Shown: positions 1-7,568, numbered from the stretch's first letter. The stretch is 64,000 nucleotides of DNA from Acidovorax sp. YS12 (GCA_021496925.1 CP053915.1:3003501-3067500); one strand, 5' to 3'. The notes: generated by a model not told the origin, from the letters alone. Numbers and translations: made by a program.

Positions 1-178
1 CGCCCAGTACGTCGCCCTTTTTGGCGCTGCCGCTTTCAATCAGCGCCAACGTAGCAGGCTGCATGGTGATGCGCCCGGTGGCAATGGCCGTGCGGCGGGT
101 GGCAGGCTTGGCGCCCACGTCCACCATGTGGGCCTGGCCCTGGGCGTCGAAATGGGTGAGGGGGGAAGTGCTGGACAT
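1..178 (-). CDS. moaC: Cyclic pyranopterin monophosphate synthase MoaC, N-terminal part (cut by window edge)
   Basis: The minus strand from an ATG at 178 reads MSSTSPLTHFDAQGQAHMVD, then VGAKPATRRTAIATGRI and MQPATLALIESGSAKKGDVLG before leaving the window. This is the MoaC N-terminus (LTHFD, MVDV and KKGDVL landmarks). MoaC works with MoaA to turn a GTP-derived intermediate into cyclic pyranopterin monophosphate, the first stage of molybdenum cofactor synthesis in the cytoplasm. About 59 codons are visible of a usual ~155-160, and the catalytic lysines lie outside. It is divergent from the M48 protease gene with a gap of about 107 bp. The assignment is firm for the part that can be seen. Confidence 0.9.
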   Translation of the reverse strand, partial: MSSTSPLTHFDAQGQAHMVDVGAKPATRRTAIATGRITMQPATLALIESGSAKKGDVLG

Positions 179-285
179 GGCGGGTTGCATAGGTCTGCGG
201 AACATGGGGCGCGGCAAGGCATCATACGGCCATGTACCCGGGCTGCCGCTGGTAGTCCGCCCCGCCAGCGGAGCAAGGGATCGTC

Positions 286-1821
286 GTGAAAGACTTCAAG
301 CCAAAATGGCCTTCAAGGCTTACTGGTAAAGCGCTAACAGCTTCTCTTTTAATAGCATTCGGTGTACTCCAGGCACCTGGTATCCACGCACAGCCAGCGC
401 TGCCCACGCTGGGCGACGGGCTGGAGCTGACGACCAGTGCCGAGCGGCGCATTGGCGACAGCATCATCCGCGAGCTGTACCGCGACCCGGACTACGTGGA
501 TGACCCCGTGCTGCAGGAGTACGTGCAGGGCATTTTCCAGTCCCTGGTGGTGGCCGCGCGTGCGCGCGGCGAGCTCTCACCCGAGCTGGAGGAGCGCTTT
601 GCCTGGGAGATTTTGCTGGGCCGCGACCGCACCGTGAACGCCTTCGCCCTGCCCGGCGGCTACATGGGCGTGCACCTGGGCCTGATCGGCGTGGTGGCCA
701 GCCGCGACGAGCTGGCCTCGGTCATGGCGCATGAGCTTAGCCACGTCACCCAGCGCCACATCGCGCGCCTGATGGCGCAGCAGCAGCGCACCACGCCGCT
801 GATGATCGGCGCCATGGTGCTGGGCGCCCTGGCAGCCAGCAAAAGTCCGAACGCCGGGCAAGCCCTGATGGTGGGCGGGCAGGCGCTGGCGGTGCAGAAC
901 CAGCTCAACTTCTCGCGCGACATGGAGCGCGAAGCCGACCGCATGGGCTACGGCCTGATGGCCCCGGCAGGCTTCGCGCCCGAGGGCTTCGTCAGCATGT
1001 TCGACAAGCTGCAGCAGGCCAACCGCCTTAACGACAACGGCAGCTGGCCCTATCTGCGCAGCCACCCGCTGACCACGGAGCGCATGGCCGACATGCACGC
1101 GCGCTTGCCCGCCGGGCAGGCCAGCATGCCGTTGCCCATGGCCACGCTGGAGCACGCCATGCTGGCAGCGCGGGCACGCGTGCTGTCGCGCCCCGGGATT
1201 GATCTGCTGCGCCAGTGGGCCGCCGAGCCGGCCAGCACGGGCTTTGCCGCCCAGCCCCTGCCCAAGCGCGTGGCGGCCTGGTACGCCGCTGCGCTGAGCC
1301 AGGCGCAGCTGCGCGATTGGGCAGGCGCGCGGCGCATGCTGGAGCCGCTGCGCCAGGCCGTGCAGGGCGACGCCAGCGCGCTGCGCCAAGCACGGCTGCT
1401 GGCCGCCGAAGTTGAACTACAGGCGGGCCAGCCCGAGGCCGCCTTGCAGCTCCTGCCCGCTGCGGGCGGCACGCGGCCCGAGTTGGCCCTGCGCAGCCAG
1501 ACGCTGGTGCGCCTGGGCCGCGGCAGCGATGCCACCAGCGCATTGGAAACCTGGCTGGCAACGCACCCGCAAGACGCCACGCTGTGGCAGCTGCTGGCCA
1601 GTGCCTGGCAGCAGCAGGGACAGCCGCTACGCGCCCTGCGCGCCGAGGCCGAGGCGCGTGCGGCGCATTACGACTACGCGGCGGCGGTAGACCGTTTCAA
1701 GGCGGGGCAAGAGTTGGCACGCAAGCGCAATGGGCCGAACGACTACATCGAGGCGTCGATCATCGACACCCGGCTGCGCACCGTGGCCTCACGCCTTCGG
1801 GAACAGGCCGCCGAGCGCTGA
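286..1821 (+). CDS. Periplasmic M48 family metalloprotease with TPR C-terminus (BepA/YfgC-like)
   Basis: A 511-residue protein starting at GTG 286. An N-terminal signal peptide (basic residues, then a hydrophobic run ending near HAQPALP) sends it to the periplasm. The zinc-binding HELSH (H149 to H153) lies in an M48 catalytic domain, and a second conserved helix carries DMEREADRMGYG with the third zinc ligand. The C-terminal ~200 residues are Ala/Leu/Gln-rich helices of TPR type. This matches the BepA/YfgC layout, which in E. coli degrades stalled outer-membrane assembly intermediates such as LptD. The length is normal for the family. The family call is secure; the exact substrate is inference. 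The 3' end overlaps the convergent holin-like gene by 33 bp. Confidence 0.88.
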   Translation: MKDFKPKWPSRLTGKALTASLLIAFGVLQAPGIHAQPALPTLGDGLELTTSAERRIGDSIIRELYRDPDYVDDPVLQEYVQGIFQSLVVAARARGELSPELEERFAWEILLGRDRTVNAFALPGGYMGVHLGLIGVVASRDELASVMAHELSHVTQRHIARLMAQQQRTTPLMIGAMVLGALAASKSPNAGQALMVGGQALAVQNQLNFSRDMEREADRMGYGLMAPAGFAPEGFVSMFDKLQQANRLNDNGSWPYLRSHPLTTERMADMHARLPAGQASMPLPMATLEHAMLAARARVLSRPGIDLLRQWAAEPASTGFAAQPLPKRVAAWYAAALSQAQLRDWAGARRMLEPLRQAVQGDASALRQARLLAAEVELQAGQPEAALQLLPAAGGTRPELALRSQTLVRLGRGSDATSALETWLATHPQDATLWQLLASAWQQQGQPLRALRAEAEARAAHYDYAAAVDRFKAGQELARKRNGPNDYIEASIIDTRLRTVASRLREQAAER

Positions 1822-2154
1822 CTCGATCAGCAGGCCGAGCGCGGAGTACATCAGCGAGCCCAGCAGCGCGGCACCAAAACCGCGCACGTGAAAGCCCTCC
1901 AGCACGCCCGCTGCGGCCCAGAACATGAGCGCGTTGATAACGAACAGGAACAGCCCTACGGTGACCACCGTCACCGGCAACGTCAGCACCACCAGCACGG
2001 GGCGCAGCACCACGTTGAACAGGCCAATGACGAACGCAGCCACCAACGCAGCGCCAAAGCTGCGCACCTCTACACCGCTGTAGAGGTAGGCCACGAGGAG
2101 CAGGGCGGCGGCGCTGAGCAGCCATTTGAGCAGCAGTTTCATGCGGGCCAGCAT
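1789..2154 (-). CDS. Phage-holin-family (4-TM) inner membrane protein
   Basis: A 121-residue protein made almost wholly of four hydrophobic segments: a first helix after MLARMKLLLKWLL, then hairpins around AALVAAFVIGLFNVVL, LVVLTLPVTVVTVGLFLFVI and AALLGSLMYSALGLLI. The pattern and the RPVLVVLTLPVTVVT stretch fit the phage holin family IV / mycobacterial 4-TMS-holin-like group, which is widespread in bacterial chromosomes and usually not linked to phages. No lysis genes are nearby, so a lytic role is unlikely. Its 3' end overlaps the end of the M48 protease gene on the other strand by 33 bp. The function is unknown. Confidence 0.75.
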   Translation of the reverse strand: MLARMKLLLKWLLSAAALLLVAYLYSGVEVRSFGAALVAAFVIGLFNVVLRPVLVVLTLPVTVVTVGLFLFVINALMFWAAAGVLEGFHVRGFGAALLGSLMYSALGLLIESALGGLFPKA

Positions 2155-2187
2155 AGCACCGGGGCGCCGCGCGGCGCTACCGCAGGC

Positions 2188-2595
2188 TCAGTCGGCCAGG
2201 GCCAGCACGAACAGGGCGCCAAGGCTGGCCAGGAACGAAGAGCGCGGCGCCGGCACGGCCTTGGGGCGGCGCGCGTCCACCACCTGGGCCACGCCATGCG
2301 CGGCCTGCAGCTGTTCCGCCAATTCGGCCAGCGGCCCCTTGGCCAGCACGGTGGTCACGTCCGCGCTGCCCCGGCCCAGCCAGGGCAGCACCTGGGCGAA
2401 CAGCTTGTCGGCCCACTTGGCGCGCCAGTTCTCGCGCGCACTGTGGCTCACCCACTTGCTGATGCGGTGGGTCATGCGCGGCGCGCAGGCCACCACGATC
2501 CAGCGGCACGGCGCGGCGCCCGCGCGCGCTACCAGGGGCGAGAGCACGGCACGGGCATGGTCGGCATCGTCGATGTACACGATCACGGATTGCAT
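2188..2595 (-). CDS. Conserved hypothetical protein with C-terminal membrane segment
   Basis: A 135-residue protein beginning MQSVIVYIDDADHARAVLSP and ending in a hydrophobic stretch (SSFLASLGALFVLALAD) that could anchor it in the inner membrane. The start resembles a Rossmann-like alpha/beta fold (VIVYID at the end of a first strand, then WIVVACAP), loosely like universal-stress-type domains, but no signature motif is present and I do not recognise the family. It lies 28 bp downstream of the first terC gene on the same strand and is likely co-transcribed with it, so it may share its manganese response. Codon bias matches the neighbours, which supports it being a real gene. Confidence 0.6.
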   Translation of the reverse strand: MQSVIVYIDDADHARAVLSPLVARAGAAPCRWIVVACAPRMTHRISKWVSHSARENWRAKWADKLFAQVLPWLGRGSADVTTVLAKGPLAELAEQLQAAHGVAQVVDARRPKAVPAPRSSFLASLGALFVLALAD

Positions 2596-2623
2596 GGCTT
2601 GTCCTTTGTCGTCGGAAGAGAGG

Positions 2624-3361
2624 TCAGTGGAGTCCGGCGTCGGGCAGGGCCGCCTTGCGGCGCGCCTGCAGCCACTTGCCGATGAGCAGCACCAGCACGG
2701 CGCCCGCCACGCTGGCGCCGTGCTTGACGGCGTCGGACTGCGTCAGCTTCGGCACCCATTGCCACTGCTCGGGGCGGGCGAATACGGGGTCGGTCACGGC
2801 CATGCTGCCGGCGATCCAGCCCAGCAGCATGCCGCCGAGCACGATGACGACCGGGAAGCGCTCCATGAGCTTGATGACGATCTGGCTGCCCCAGACGATG
2901 ATGGGGATGGAGATCATCAGGCCCAGCACGACGAGCAGCAGATGGTGCTCGCCCGGTGCGGAATGGGCGGCCCCGGCGATGGCGATGACGTTGTCCACGC
3001 TCATCACCAAGTCGGCCACGATGATGGTCTGGATCGCCGCCAGCAGCTTGTCGCTGCTTTGCACGTTGCCATGCTCGTCTTCGTCAGGCGCGATCAGCTT
3101 CACGCCGATCCACAGCAGCAGCAAGGCCCCCAGCACCTTGATGAACGACAGCGACAGCAGCGTCATGGCGAAGGCGATCAGCACCACCCGCAGCAGGATC
3201 GCGCCCGCAGTGCCCCACAGGATGCCCTTGGTGCGCAACTGGGGCGGCAGCTTGCGGCAGGCCAGCGCGATGACCACCGCGTTGTCGCCGCCCAGCAGGA
3301 TGTCGATGAGGATGATTTGCCCGAGCGCGACCCAGAACGCGGGCGAAGTCAAAAAGTCCAT
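2624..3361 (-). CDS. TerC family integral membrane protein (YjbE-type metal exporter)
   Basis: A 245-residue membrane protein with about seven transmembrane segments. Both TerC acidic motifs are visible: LLGGDNAVVIAL in the first repeat and MSVDNVIAIAG in the second, which in this family bind and move a metal (Mn2+ for characterised members). I place the start at the ATG at 3361 (MDFLTSPAFWVALGQ), where the TerC similarity begins, although the frame stays open to 3667; the extra residues look like translated leader and aptamer. A yybP-ykoY aptamer lies upstream on the same strand, supporting manganese-controlled expression. It is divergent from a second TerC-family gene. Confidence 0.85.
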   Translation of the reverse strand: MDFLTSPAFWVALGQIILIDILLGGDNAVVIALACRKLPPQLRTKGILWGTAGAILLRVVLIAFAMTLLSLSFIKVLGALLLLWIGVKLIAPDEDEHGNVQSSDKLLAAIQTIIVADLVMSVDNVIAIAGAAHSAPGEHHLLLVVLGLMISIPIIVWGSQIVIKLMERFPVVIVLGGMLLGWIAGSMAVTDPVFARPEQWQWVPKLTQSDAVKHGASVAGAVLVLLIGKWLQARRKAALPDAGLH

Positions 3362-3566
3362 AGCTTCCCAATCACCAATAACCGAGGGACGGACGGCGCC
3401 ATCAGGCACCACTCCGCCCACACCAACGGGCTGCCATGGGCTGTCAGGGATTCGCTCCCACCGCGTGCGCAGTGCGTCGAGAGGAGGCCATCCTTGATCA
3501 GCCCCTGGCAAGCGCACGGCCCCGCCCGGCGTCACCCGCCGGGCCAACCATGCGCTCCAAGAGCCA

Positions 3567-3711
3567 TCAAAGGTCTTGCTCGATCCGGGCGTGCGCACCA
3601 CGCGGCGGATCCGGGCTGCCGGAAGCATGCGCTTCGTACTGACGACAGGACCGACAAGCCCGCGCACCGGTCGAGGCCGGGCGCGGGGCCATGGGAGCTA
3701 CTCCCCTTCGA
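3567..3711 (-). promoter_or_regulatory. yybP-ykoY (manganese) riboswitch aptamer, upstream of terC
   Basis: Read on the minus strand, the element has the class hallmarks in order. AAGGGGAGTAGC (3708 to 3697) forms the 5' P1 strand plus conserved loop. CGTCAGTACG is the second conserved loop, followed by paired arms including CCCGGATC. GCAAGACCTTTGA (3579 to 3567) is the 3' P1 strand. TCGAAGG pairs with CCTTTGA with one G-U wobble. This class senses Mn2+ and typically controls TerC, MntP and P-type ATPase exporters, which fits the gene downstream. About 205 nt separate it from the terC ATG, longer than for the neighbouring copy, so its expression platform is less clear. Confidence 0.85.
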
Positions 3712-3718
3712 GACCCCG

Positions 3719-3747
3719 ATTGGAACACCCAAAGGCTTCTGGAACAA
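3719..3747 (-). promoter_or_regulatory. Candidate sigma-70-type promoter for the terC transcript
   Basis: On the minus strand, TTGTTC (3747 to 3742) is followed after exactly 17 nt by TCCAAT (3724 to 3719), which would start transcription close to the first base of the aptamer. Both hexamers are imperfect, so this is a positional inference. Confidence 0.35.
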
Positions 3748-3780
3748 CCCCGGATCGCACACGGGAATTGCGCGCATCCG

Positions 3781-3786
3781 CATAAT
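3781..3786 (+). promoter_or_regulatory. Candidate -10 element for the alx transcript
   Basis: CATAAT lies 11 nt before the first base of the plus-strand aptamer, so transcription would begin near 3793. No convincing -35 hexamer is seen 17 nt upstream. Confidence 0.4.
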
Positions 3787-3796
3787 CCGCGCTCTT

Positions 3797-3923
3797 CTGA
3801 AAGGGGAGTAGCGAACCGGTCTGTACCAACGCAGCCGGTGCGGATGTTCCGTCAGCACGTGGCCTTGCGCCACCGGAACCCGCAGAGACAAAAACCCCTA
3901 CACCCTCCCGCAAGACCTTTCAG
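3797..3923 (+). promoter_or_regulatory. yybP-ykoY (manganese) riboswitch aptamer, upstream of alx
   Basis: The element starts with CTGAAAGGGGAGTAGC (3797-3812), has the second conserved loop in CCGTCAGCACG, and closes with GCAAGACCTTTCAG (3910-3923). P1 is a perfect 8-bp helix: CTGAAAGG (3797-3804) with CCTTTCAG (3916-3923). The layout is the same as the minus-strand copy 86 bp to the left. It precedes an Alx/TerC-family gene, the classic target of this riboswitch in E. coli. The aptamer call is confident from conserved loops and spacing. Confidence 0.92.
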
Positions 3924-3954
3924 ACGGCAAGTAGCTTCACTTCCGAAAGGTCTT
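3912..3954 (+). promoter_or_regulatory. Expression platform: switch helix that can mask the alx Shine-Dalgarno
   Basis: AAGACCTTTC (3912-3921), which includes the 3' strand of aptamer helix P1, is perfectly complementary over 10 nt to GAAAGGTCTT (3945-3954). The latter contains the GAAAGG ribosome-binding site just before the ATG at 3959. The two pairings exclude each other: Mn2+-stabilised P1 would free the binding site (ON), and loss of P1 would let it be hidden (OFF). This predicts translational activation by manganese; the pairing is visible, the direction is inference. Confidence 0.75.
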
Positions 3955-3958
3955 CGTC

Positions 3959-4924
3959 ATGCATACCGTTGCGCCCCTGTGGCTGTGGGCGGCGTTCGCC
4001 GCCGTCGTCGTCGTTTCCCTGTTCATCGATTTCGTCGTCCTGCGCAAGCAGGGCGCGCACGAGATCGGCGTCAAGGAAGCCCTGCACTGGTCCCTGGTCT
4101 GGGTCGCCCTGAGCCTCGCCTTCAACGCCCTGCTGTGGTGGGCCGTGCGCGATGCCACGGGCTCCCCGGAAACGGCCAACACCCGTGCGCTGGAATTCCT
4201 CACCGGCTACCTGATCGAGAAGTCGCTGGCGGTGGACAACATTTTTGTCTTCCTGCTGATCTTCAGCTACTTCGCCGTGCCGGCGGCCTACCAGAAGCGC
4301 GTGCTCATGATCGGCATCATCGGCGCCATCGTGCTGCGCACCATCATGATCCTGGTGGGCGGCTGGCTGCTGCAGCAGTTCCACTGGATCCTGTACCTGT
4401 TCGGCGCCTTCCTGATCCTCACCGGCGTGAAGATGTGGTGGGCTGCGGGCGAGGAGCCCAGCCTGGACGGCAACCCCGCGCTGCGCCTGCTGCGCCGCGT
4501 CATGCCCGTGAGCCATGGCTACGACGGCGAGAAATTCTGGACCGTGGAGAACGGCGCGCGCATCGCCACCCCGCTGCTCATGGTGATCTGCCTGGTGGCG
4601 CTGACCGACGTGATCTTCGCGGTGGACTCCATCCCGGCCATCTTCGCCGTCACCAGCGACCCGTTCATCGTGCTGACCAGCAACGTGTTCGCCATCCTGG
4701 GCCTGCGCGCCATGTACTTCCTGCTGGCGGCCGTGGCCAACAAGTTCCACCTGCTGAACTATGGCCTGGCGGTGGTCCTGGTGTTCATCGGCACCAAGAT
4801 GTGCCTGATCGATGTTTTCAAGATCCCGGTCGGCGTCTCGCTGGGCGTGGTCATCGCCATCCTGGCCGTGACCATGTGGCTGAGCCTGCGCACCGCCCCC
4901 GGCAAGGAGCATGTGGGGCATTGA
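3959..4924 (+). CDS. alx: TerC/Alx family membrane protein, predicted manganese exporter
   Basis: A 321-residue membrane protein with about nine hydrophobic segments. The paired acidic motifs of the Alx/TerC group are clear: EKSLAVDNIFVFLLIF near residue 86 and DVIFAVDSIPAIFAVT near residue 220. The charged loop between them (WWAAGEEPSLDGNPALRLLR, then MPVSHGYDGEKFW) is typical of Alx rather than of the shorter TerC next door. Alx in E. coli exports Mn2+ and responds to alkaline pH and manganese through a yybP-ykoY leader. The same leader class is directly upstream here, with the ribosome-binding site GAAAGG at 3945-3950. Length and start agree with the family. Confidence 0.88.
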   Translation: MHTVAPLWLWAAFAAVVVVSLFIDFVVLRKQGAHEIGVKEALHWSLVWVALSLAFNALLWWAVRDATGSPETANTRALEFLTGYLIEKSLAVDNIFVFLLIFSYFAVPAAYQKRVLMIGIIGAIVLRTIMILVGGWLLQQFHWILYLFGAFLILTGVKMWWAAGEEPSLDGNPALRLLRRVMPVSHGYDGEKFWTVENGARIATPLLMVICLVALTDVIFAVDSIPAIFAVTSDPFIVLTSNVFAILGLRAMYFLLAAVANKFHLLNYGLAVVLVFIGTKMCLIDVFKIPVGVSLGVVIAILAVTMWLSLRTAPGKEHVGH

Positions 4925-4985
4925 CGCCGCCGCCATGGGGGCATGCGGTTCAGGGCTATCATCCACGCCCCCATCGCTGCACCCC

Positions 4986-5399
4986 ATGGCTGGAATCCAC
5001 ATCACCGACATCGAGGCCGCCATCAACCACTGGCGTGCCAAGGCACCGTCGCCCGACGGCGTGAGCGTCGCGCCCGCCTGGCGCGCGCTGGCCGAGGTAT
5101 ACGCGCTGATGGTGTTCCACCGCACGGCGGAAGTGGACGAGGCGCGCCTGCCGCCCGCGGCCCTGTCCGCCTGGCTCGACTGGTACGCCACCACGCCCGA
5201 CACGCCGTGCATCGCCATCTGCTCCACCAGCCAGGGCGACGCCACCTGCAAGGGCTGCGGGCGCAGCTTCGAGGAAGTGCAGCTGTGGACCGCCATGACG
5301 CCCGTGCAGAAACGCGCCGTCTGGCGCCGCATCACGGCCGAGGGCGATTCTTGGCGTTTCACGCGCTATGCCGAGCGCGCCACGGAGCGCACCGCCTGA
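4986..5399 (+). CDS. DUF3717 and DUF1289 domain-containing protein
   Basis: A 137-residue cytoplasmic protein from the ATG at 4986, chosen because the recognisable DUF3717 start (MAGIHITDIEAAINHWRA) begins there. Residues ~5-60 are DUF3717-like. Residues ~75-120 form a DUF1289-type module with four cysteines arranged PCIAIC, then ATCKGCGRSFEEVQLW, likely a small metal-binding or iron-sulfur-like knuckle. DUF1289 proteins have no firmly established role. This two-domain arrangement is seen in Burkholderiales. The gene is separated from alx by 61 bp and may be read through from it or have its own promoter. Confidence 0.75.
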   Translation: MAGIHITDIEAAINHWRAKAPSPDGVSVAPAWRALAEVYALMVFHRTAEVDEARLPPAALSAWLDWYATTPDTPCIAICSTSQGDATCKGCGRSFEEVQLWTAMTPVQKRAVWRRITAEGDSWRFTRYAERATERTA

Positions 5400-5432
5400 G
5401 CCTGCGCCTGGCCCACGGCCGTCAGGTTGCGC

Positions 5433-5993
5433 TTACTTCCAGCGCAGCGGCTCCACGAACACCGTGCCCAGGTTGCTGCTGAGCGTTAGCGCGCCTTCCT
5501 GGATGGTGGCCTGCAACTGCATGCTGCGCTCGGCCAGCGCGGCCAGGGCCTGGGCGGTGTCCGACGGCAGGCGCCACACCTGCAGCTTGTCCTGGCGCGC
5601 GAGCTTGCCCTCGATGCCTTTCCACCAGACTTCGGCGGCATGGTGGAAAGGGTAGAGCACCACGGCGTCGGCCTTGCCGCAGGCCTTGGCGATGGGCTTT
5701 TCCTCTGGCTGGCCGACTTCGATCCACAGGCGCTTCTGCCCGGTGAAGTCGGTCAGCGACACGTCGGGGTCGTCGGGGTCGGACAGGCCGGCGCCGAAGG
5801 CCAGCGTGCCGTCGCCGTTGCACATGTCGTTCAACTGGTGGGCGTTGAGCGCCAGGGCCACGAGGCGCACCATCATGCGCTCGTCGGTCTCGCTCGGGTG
5901 GCGCGCCAACGTCAGCGCGTGGTCGGCGTAGTAGCCGTGGTCGATGTCGGCAATGGCGACGTTCGCCTTGAAGATGGTGGATTTGAGGGCCAT
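5433..5993 (-). CDS. yaeQ: YaeQ family protein
   Basis: A 186-residue protein starting MALKSTIFKANVAIADIDHG at the ATG at 5993, the normal family start. An in-frame extension to 6074 is possible but runs through a palindromic repeat and is unlikely. The sequence carries the YaeQ core: HYYADH-like YYADHALTLARHPSE, RLVALALNA, DFTGQKRLWIEVGQP and ADAVVLYPFHHAAEVWW. The fold is related to PD-(D/E)XK nucleases, and the D and E in the LWIEVG region may be remnants of that site. Its role is not settled; the E. coli homologue was first linked to RfaH suppression. It is co-directional with purB, separated by a repeat region. Confidence 0.88.
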   Translation of the reverse strand: MALKSTIFKANVAIADIDHGYYADHALTLARHPSETDERMMVRLVALALNAHQLNDMCNGDGTLAFGAGLSDPDDPDVSLTDFTGQKRLWIEVGQPEEKPIAKACGKADAVVLYPFHHAAEVWWKGIEGKLARQDKLQVWRLPSDTAQALAALAERSMQLQATIQEGALTLSSNLGTVFVEPLRWK

Positions 5994-6003
5994 GGTGCTC
6001 CAA

Positions 6004-6095
6004 AAACAAGAGCTGCCAGCGCAAGCCCCTGCTTGCTTTGGCAGCCCTGAAAGCCGTAAATGCCCGCCAGTCAAGCGCGGGCAGCTATGATTTTT
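6004..6095. repeat. Two copies of the dispersed palindromic repeat between yaeQ and purB
   Basis: AGAGCTGCCAGCGCAAGC with a partner GCTTGCTTTGGCAGC (6010-6046) is followed by a second degenerate copy, TGCCCGC...GCGGGCAGCTATGA (6061-6090). Both belong to the repeat family seen at ten other places in this window. No gene fits in the 120-bp gap. Confidence 0.65.
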
Positions 6096-6113
6096 ACACC
6101 GCCTGAGAGGCGA

Positions 6114-7487
6114 TCAGACGCGCCGCGCCAGCTCGGCGGCCTTGCCGGTGTAGGAACCGGGCGTCATGGCCAGCAGGCGGTCCTTCTCGGCCTGGGGGAT
6201 TTCCAGCGACTGGATCAGCCCGTGCAGCGCCTCGGCCGTCACGGTCTTGCCGCGCGTGACTTCCTTGAGCTTCTCGTAGGCACCCGGCACGCCGAAGCGG
6301 CGCATCACCGTCTGGATGGGCTCGGCCAGCACTTCCCACGAGGCATCCAGGTCGGCCTGCAGCGCCTCTTCGTTCAGCTCCAGCTTGTTCAGGCCGGTGA
6401 GCAGCGATGTGTAGGCCAGCGTGGCATAGCCCAGCGCCACGCCGATGTTGCGCAGCACGGTGGAGTCGGTCAGGTCGCGCTGCCAGCGGCTGATGGGCAG
6501 CTTCTCCGACAGGTGGCGCAGCAGCGCGTTGGCCAGGCCCAGGTTGCCCTCGGCGTTCTCGAAGTCGATGGGGTTGACCTTGTGCGGCATGGTGGACGAG
6601 CCGATCTCGCCCGCCTTGAGCTTTTGCTTGAAGTAGCCCAGGCTGACGTAGCCCCAGATGTCGCGCGAGAGGTCGACCAGGATGGTGTTGGCGCGCGCCA
6701 CGGCGTCGAACAGCTCGGCCATGTAGTCGTGCGGCTCGATCTGGATCGAGTAGGGCTGGAAGGTCAGGCCCAGGCCCTCGGGCTCGTGCTTCTCGACCAC
6801 GCGGCGCGAGAACGCCTCCCAGTCGAAATCGGGCCAGGCCGCCAGGTGGGCGTTGTAGTTGCCCACGGCGCCGTTCATCTTGCCCATGATCTTCACGGCC
6901 GAGATGCGCTCGACCGCGCCCTGCAGGCGCGCCACCACGTTGGCCAGCTCCTTGCCCACGGTGGTGGGGCTGGCGGTCTGGCCGTGCGTGCGGCTGAGCA
7001 TGGGCACGTCGGCGTACAGGCTGGCCATGTCGCGCAGCTTGAGCACGATGCGGTCCAGGCTGGGCAGCACCACCTGGTCGCGCCCGGCGCGCAGCTGCAG
7101 CGCGTGGCTGGTGTTGTTGATGTCCTCGCTGGTGCAAGCGAAGTGCACGAACTCTGCGGCGCGCTCCAGTTCGGGCCGCGCCTCGAACCTGCTCTTGATC
7201 CAGTACTCCACGGCCTTCACGTCGTGGTTGGTGGTCTTCTCGATGTCCTTGATGGCGGCCGAGTCGGCCTCGGAGAAGTTCTTCACCAGGCCCAGCAGGT
7301 AGGCGCGTGCGCCCACGCTCAGCGGCTTGAACTCGGGAAAGCCGGCATCCGACAGCGCGATGAACCAGGCCACCTCCACCTGCACGCGGCGCTGCATGTA
7401 GCCGTGCTCGCTCATGATGGGGCGCAGGGTGGAGAGTTTGGCGGCGTAGCGGCCGTCCAGCGGGGACAGGGCGGTGATGGTGGACAT
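6114..7487 (-). CDS. purB: Adenylosuccinate lyase
   Basis: A 457-residue enzyme starting MSTITALSPLDGRYAAKLST at the ATG at 7487. It splits adenylosuccinate to AMP and SAICAR to AICAR, both releasing fumarate, in purine synthesis. The fumarase/aspartase-superfamily signature GSSTMPHKVNPIDFENAEG is near residue 294. TSEDINNTSHALQLR and LSRTHGQTASPTTVGKE carry the other active-site residues (the catalytic His is in RTHGQ). Length and N-terminus match the E. coli PurB type. The frame stays open upstream to 8333 but that part is antisense to the glutathione S-transferase gene. Divergent from that gene, with an 81-bp gap. Confidence 0.96.
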   Translation of the reverse strand: MSTITALSPLDGRYAAKLSTLRPIMSEHGYMQRRVQVEVAWFIALSDAGFPEFKPLSVGARAYLLGLVKNFSEADSAAIKDIEKTTNHDVKAVEYWIKSRFEARPELERAAEFVHFACTSEDINNTSHALQLRAGRDQVVLPSLDRIVLKLRDMASLYADVPMLSRTHGQTASPTTVGKELANVVARLQGAVERISAVKIMGKMNGAVGNYNAHLAAWPDFDWEAFSRRVVEKHEPEGLGLTFQPYSIQIEPHDYMAELFDAVARANTILVDLSRDIWGYVSLGYFKQKLKAGEIGSSTMPHKVNPIDFENAEGNLGLANALLRHLSEKLPISRWQRDLTDSTVLRNIGVALGYATLAYTSLLTGLNKLELNEEALQADLDASWEVLAEPIQTVMRRFGVPGAYEKLKEVTRGKTVTAEALHGLIQSLEIPQAEKDRLLAMTPGSYTGKAAELARRV

Positions 7488-7532
7488 AGCCTTCCATTGT
7501 AGGTGGCCCCTGCTCCGCAGGGCCGGCCCCGA

Positions 7533-7538
7533 TAGAAT
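7533..7538 (+). promoter_or_regulatory. Candidate -10 element for the glutathione S-transferase gene
   Basis: TAGAAT lies 30 bp before the ATG at 7569, in the gap shared with divergent purB. No clear -35 is visible. Confidence 0.35.
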
Positions 7539-7568
7539 CGGCAGCCCCGCAGCGCCAGAGCCAGCACC

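Noticed and set aside
1789..2154. Prophage remnant suggested by the holin-like protein
   Set aside because: No other phage gene is near; this holin-like family is common as a lone chromosomal membrane protein.
3362..3667. In-frame N-terminal extension of terC
   Set aside because: The extra ~100 codons translate the leader and part of the aptamer, have no membrane or TerC features, and homologues begin at MDFLTSPAFW.
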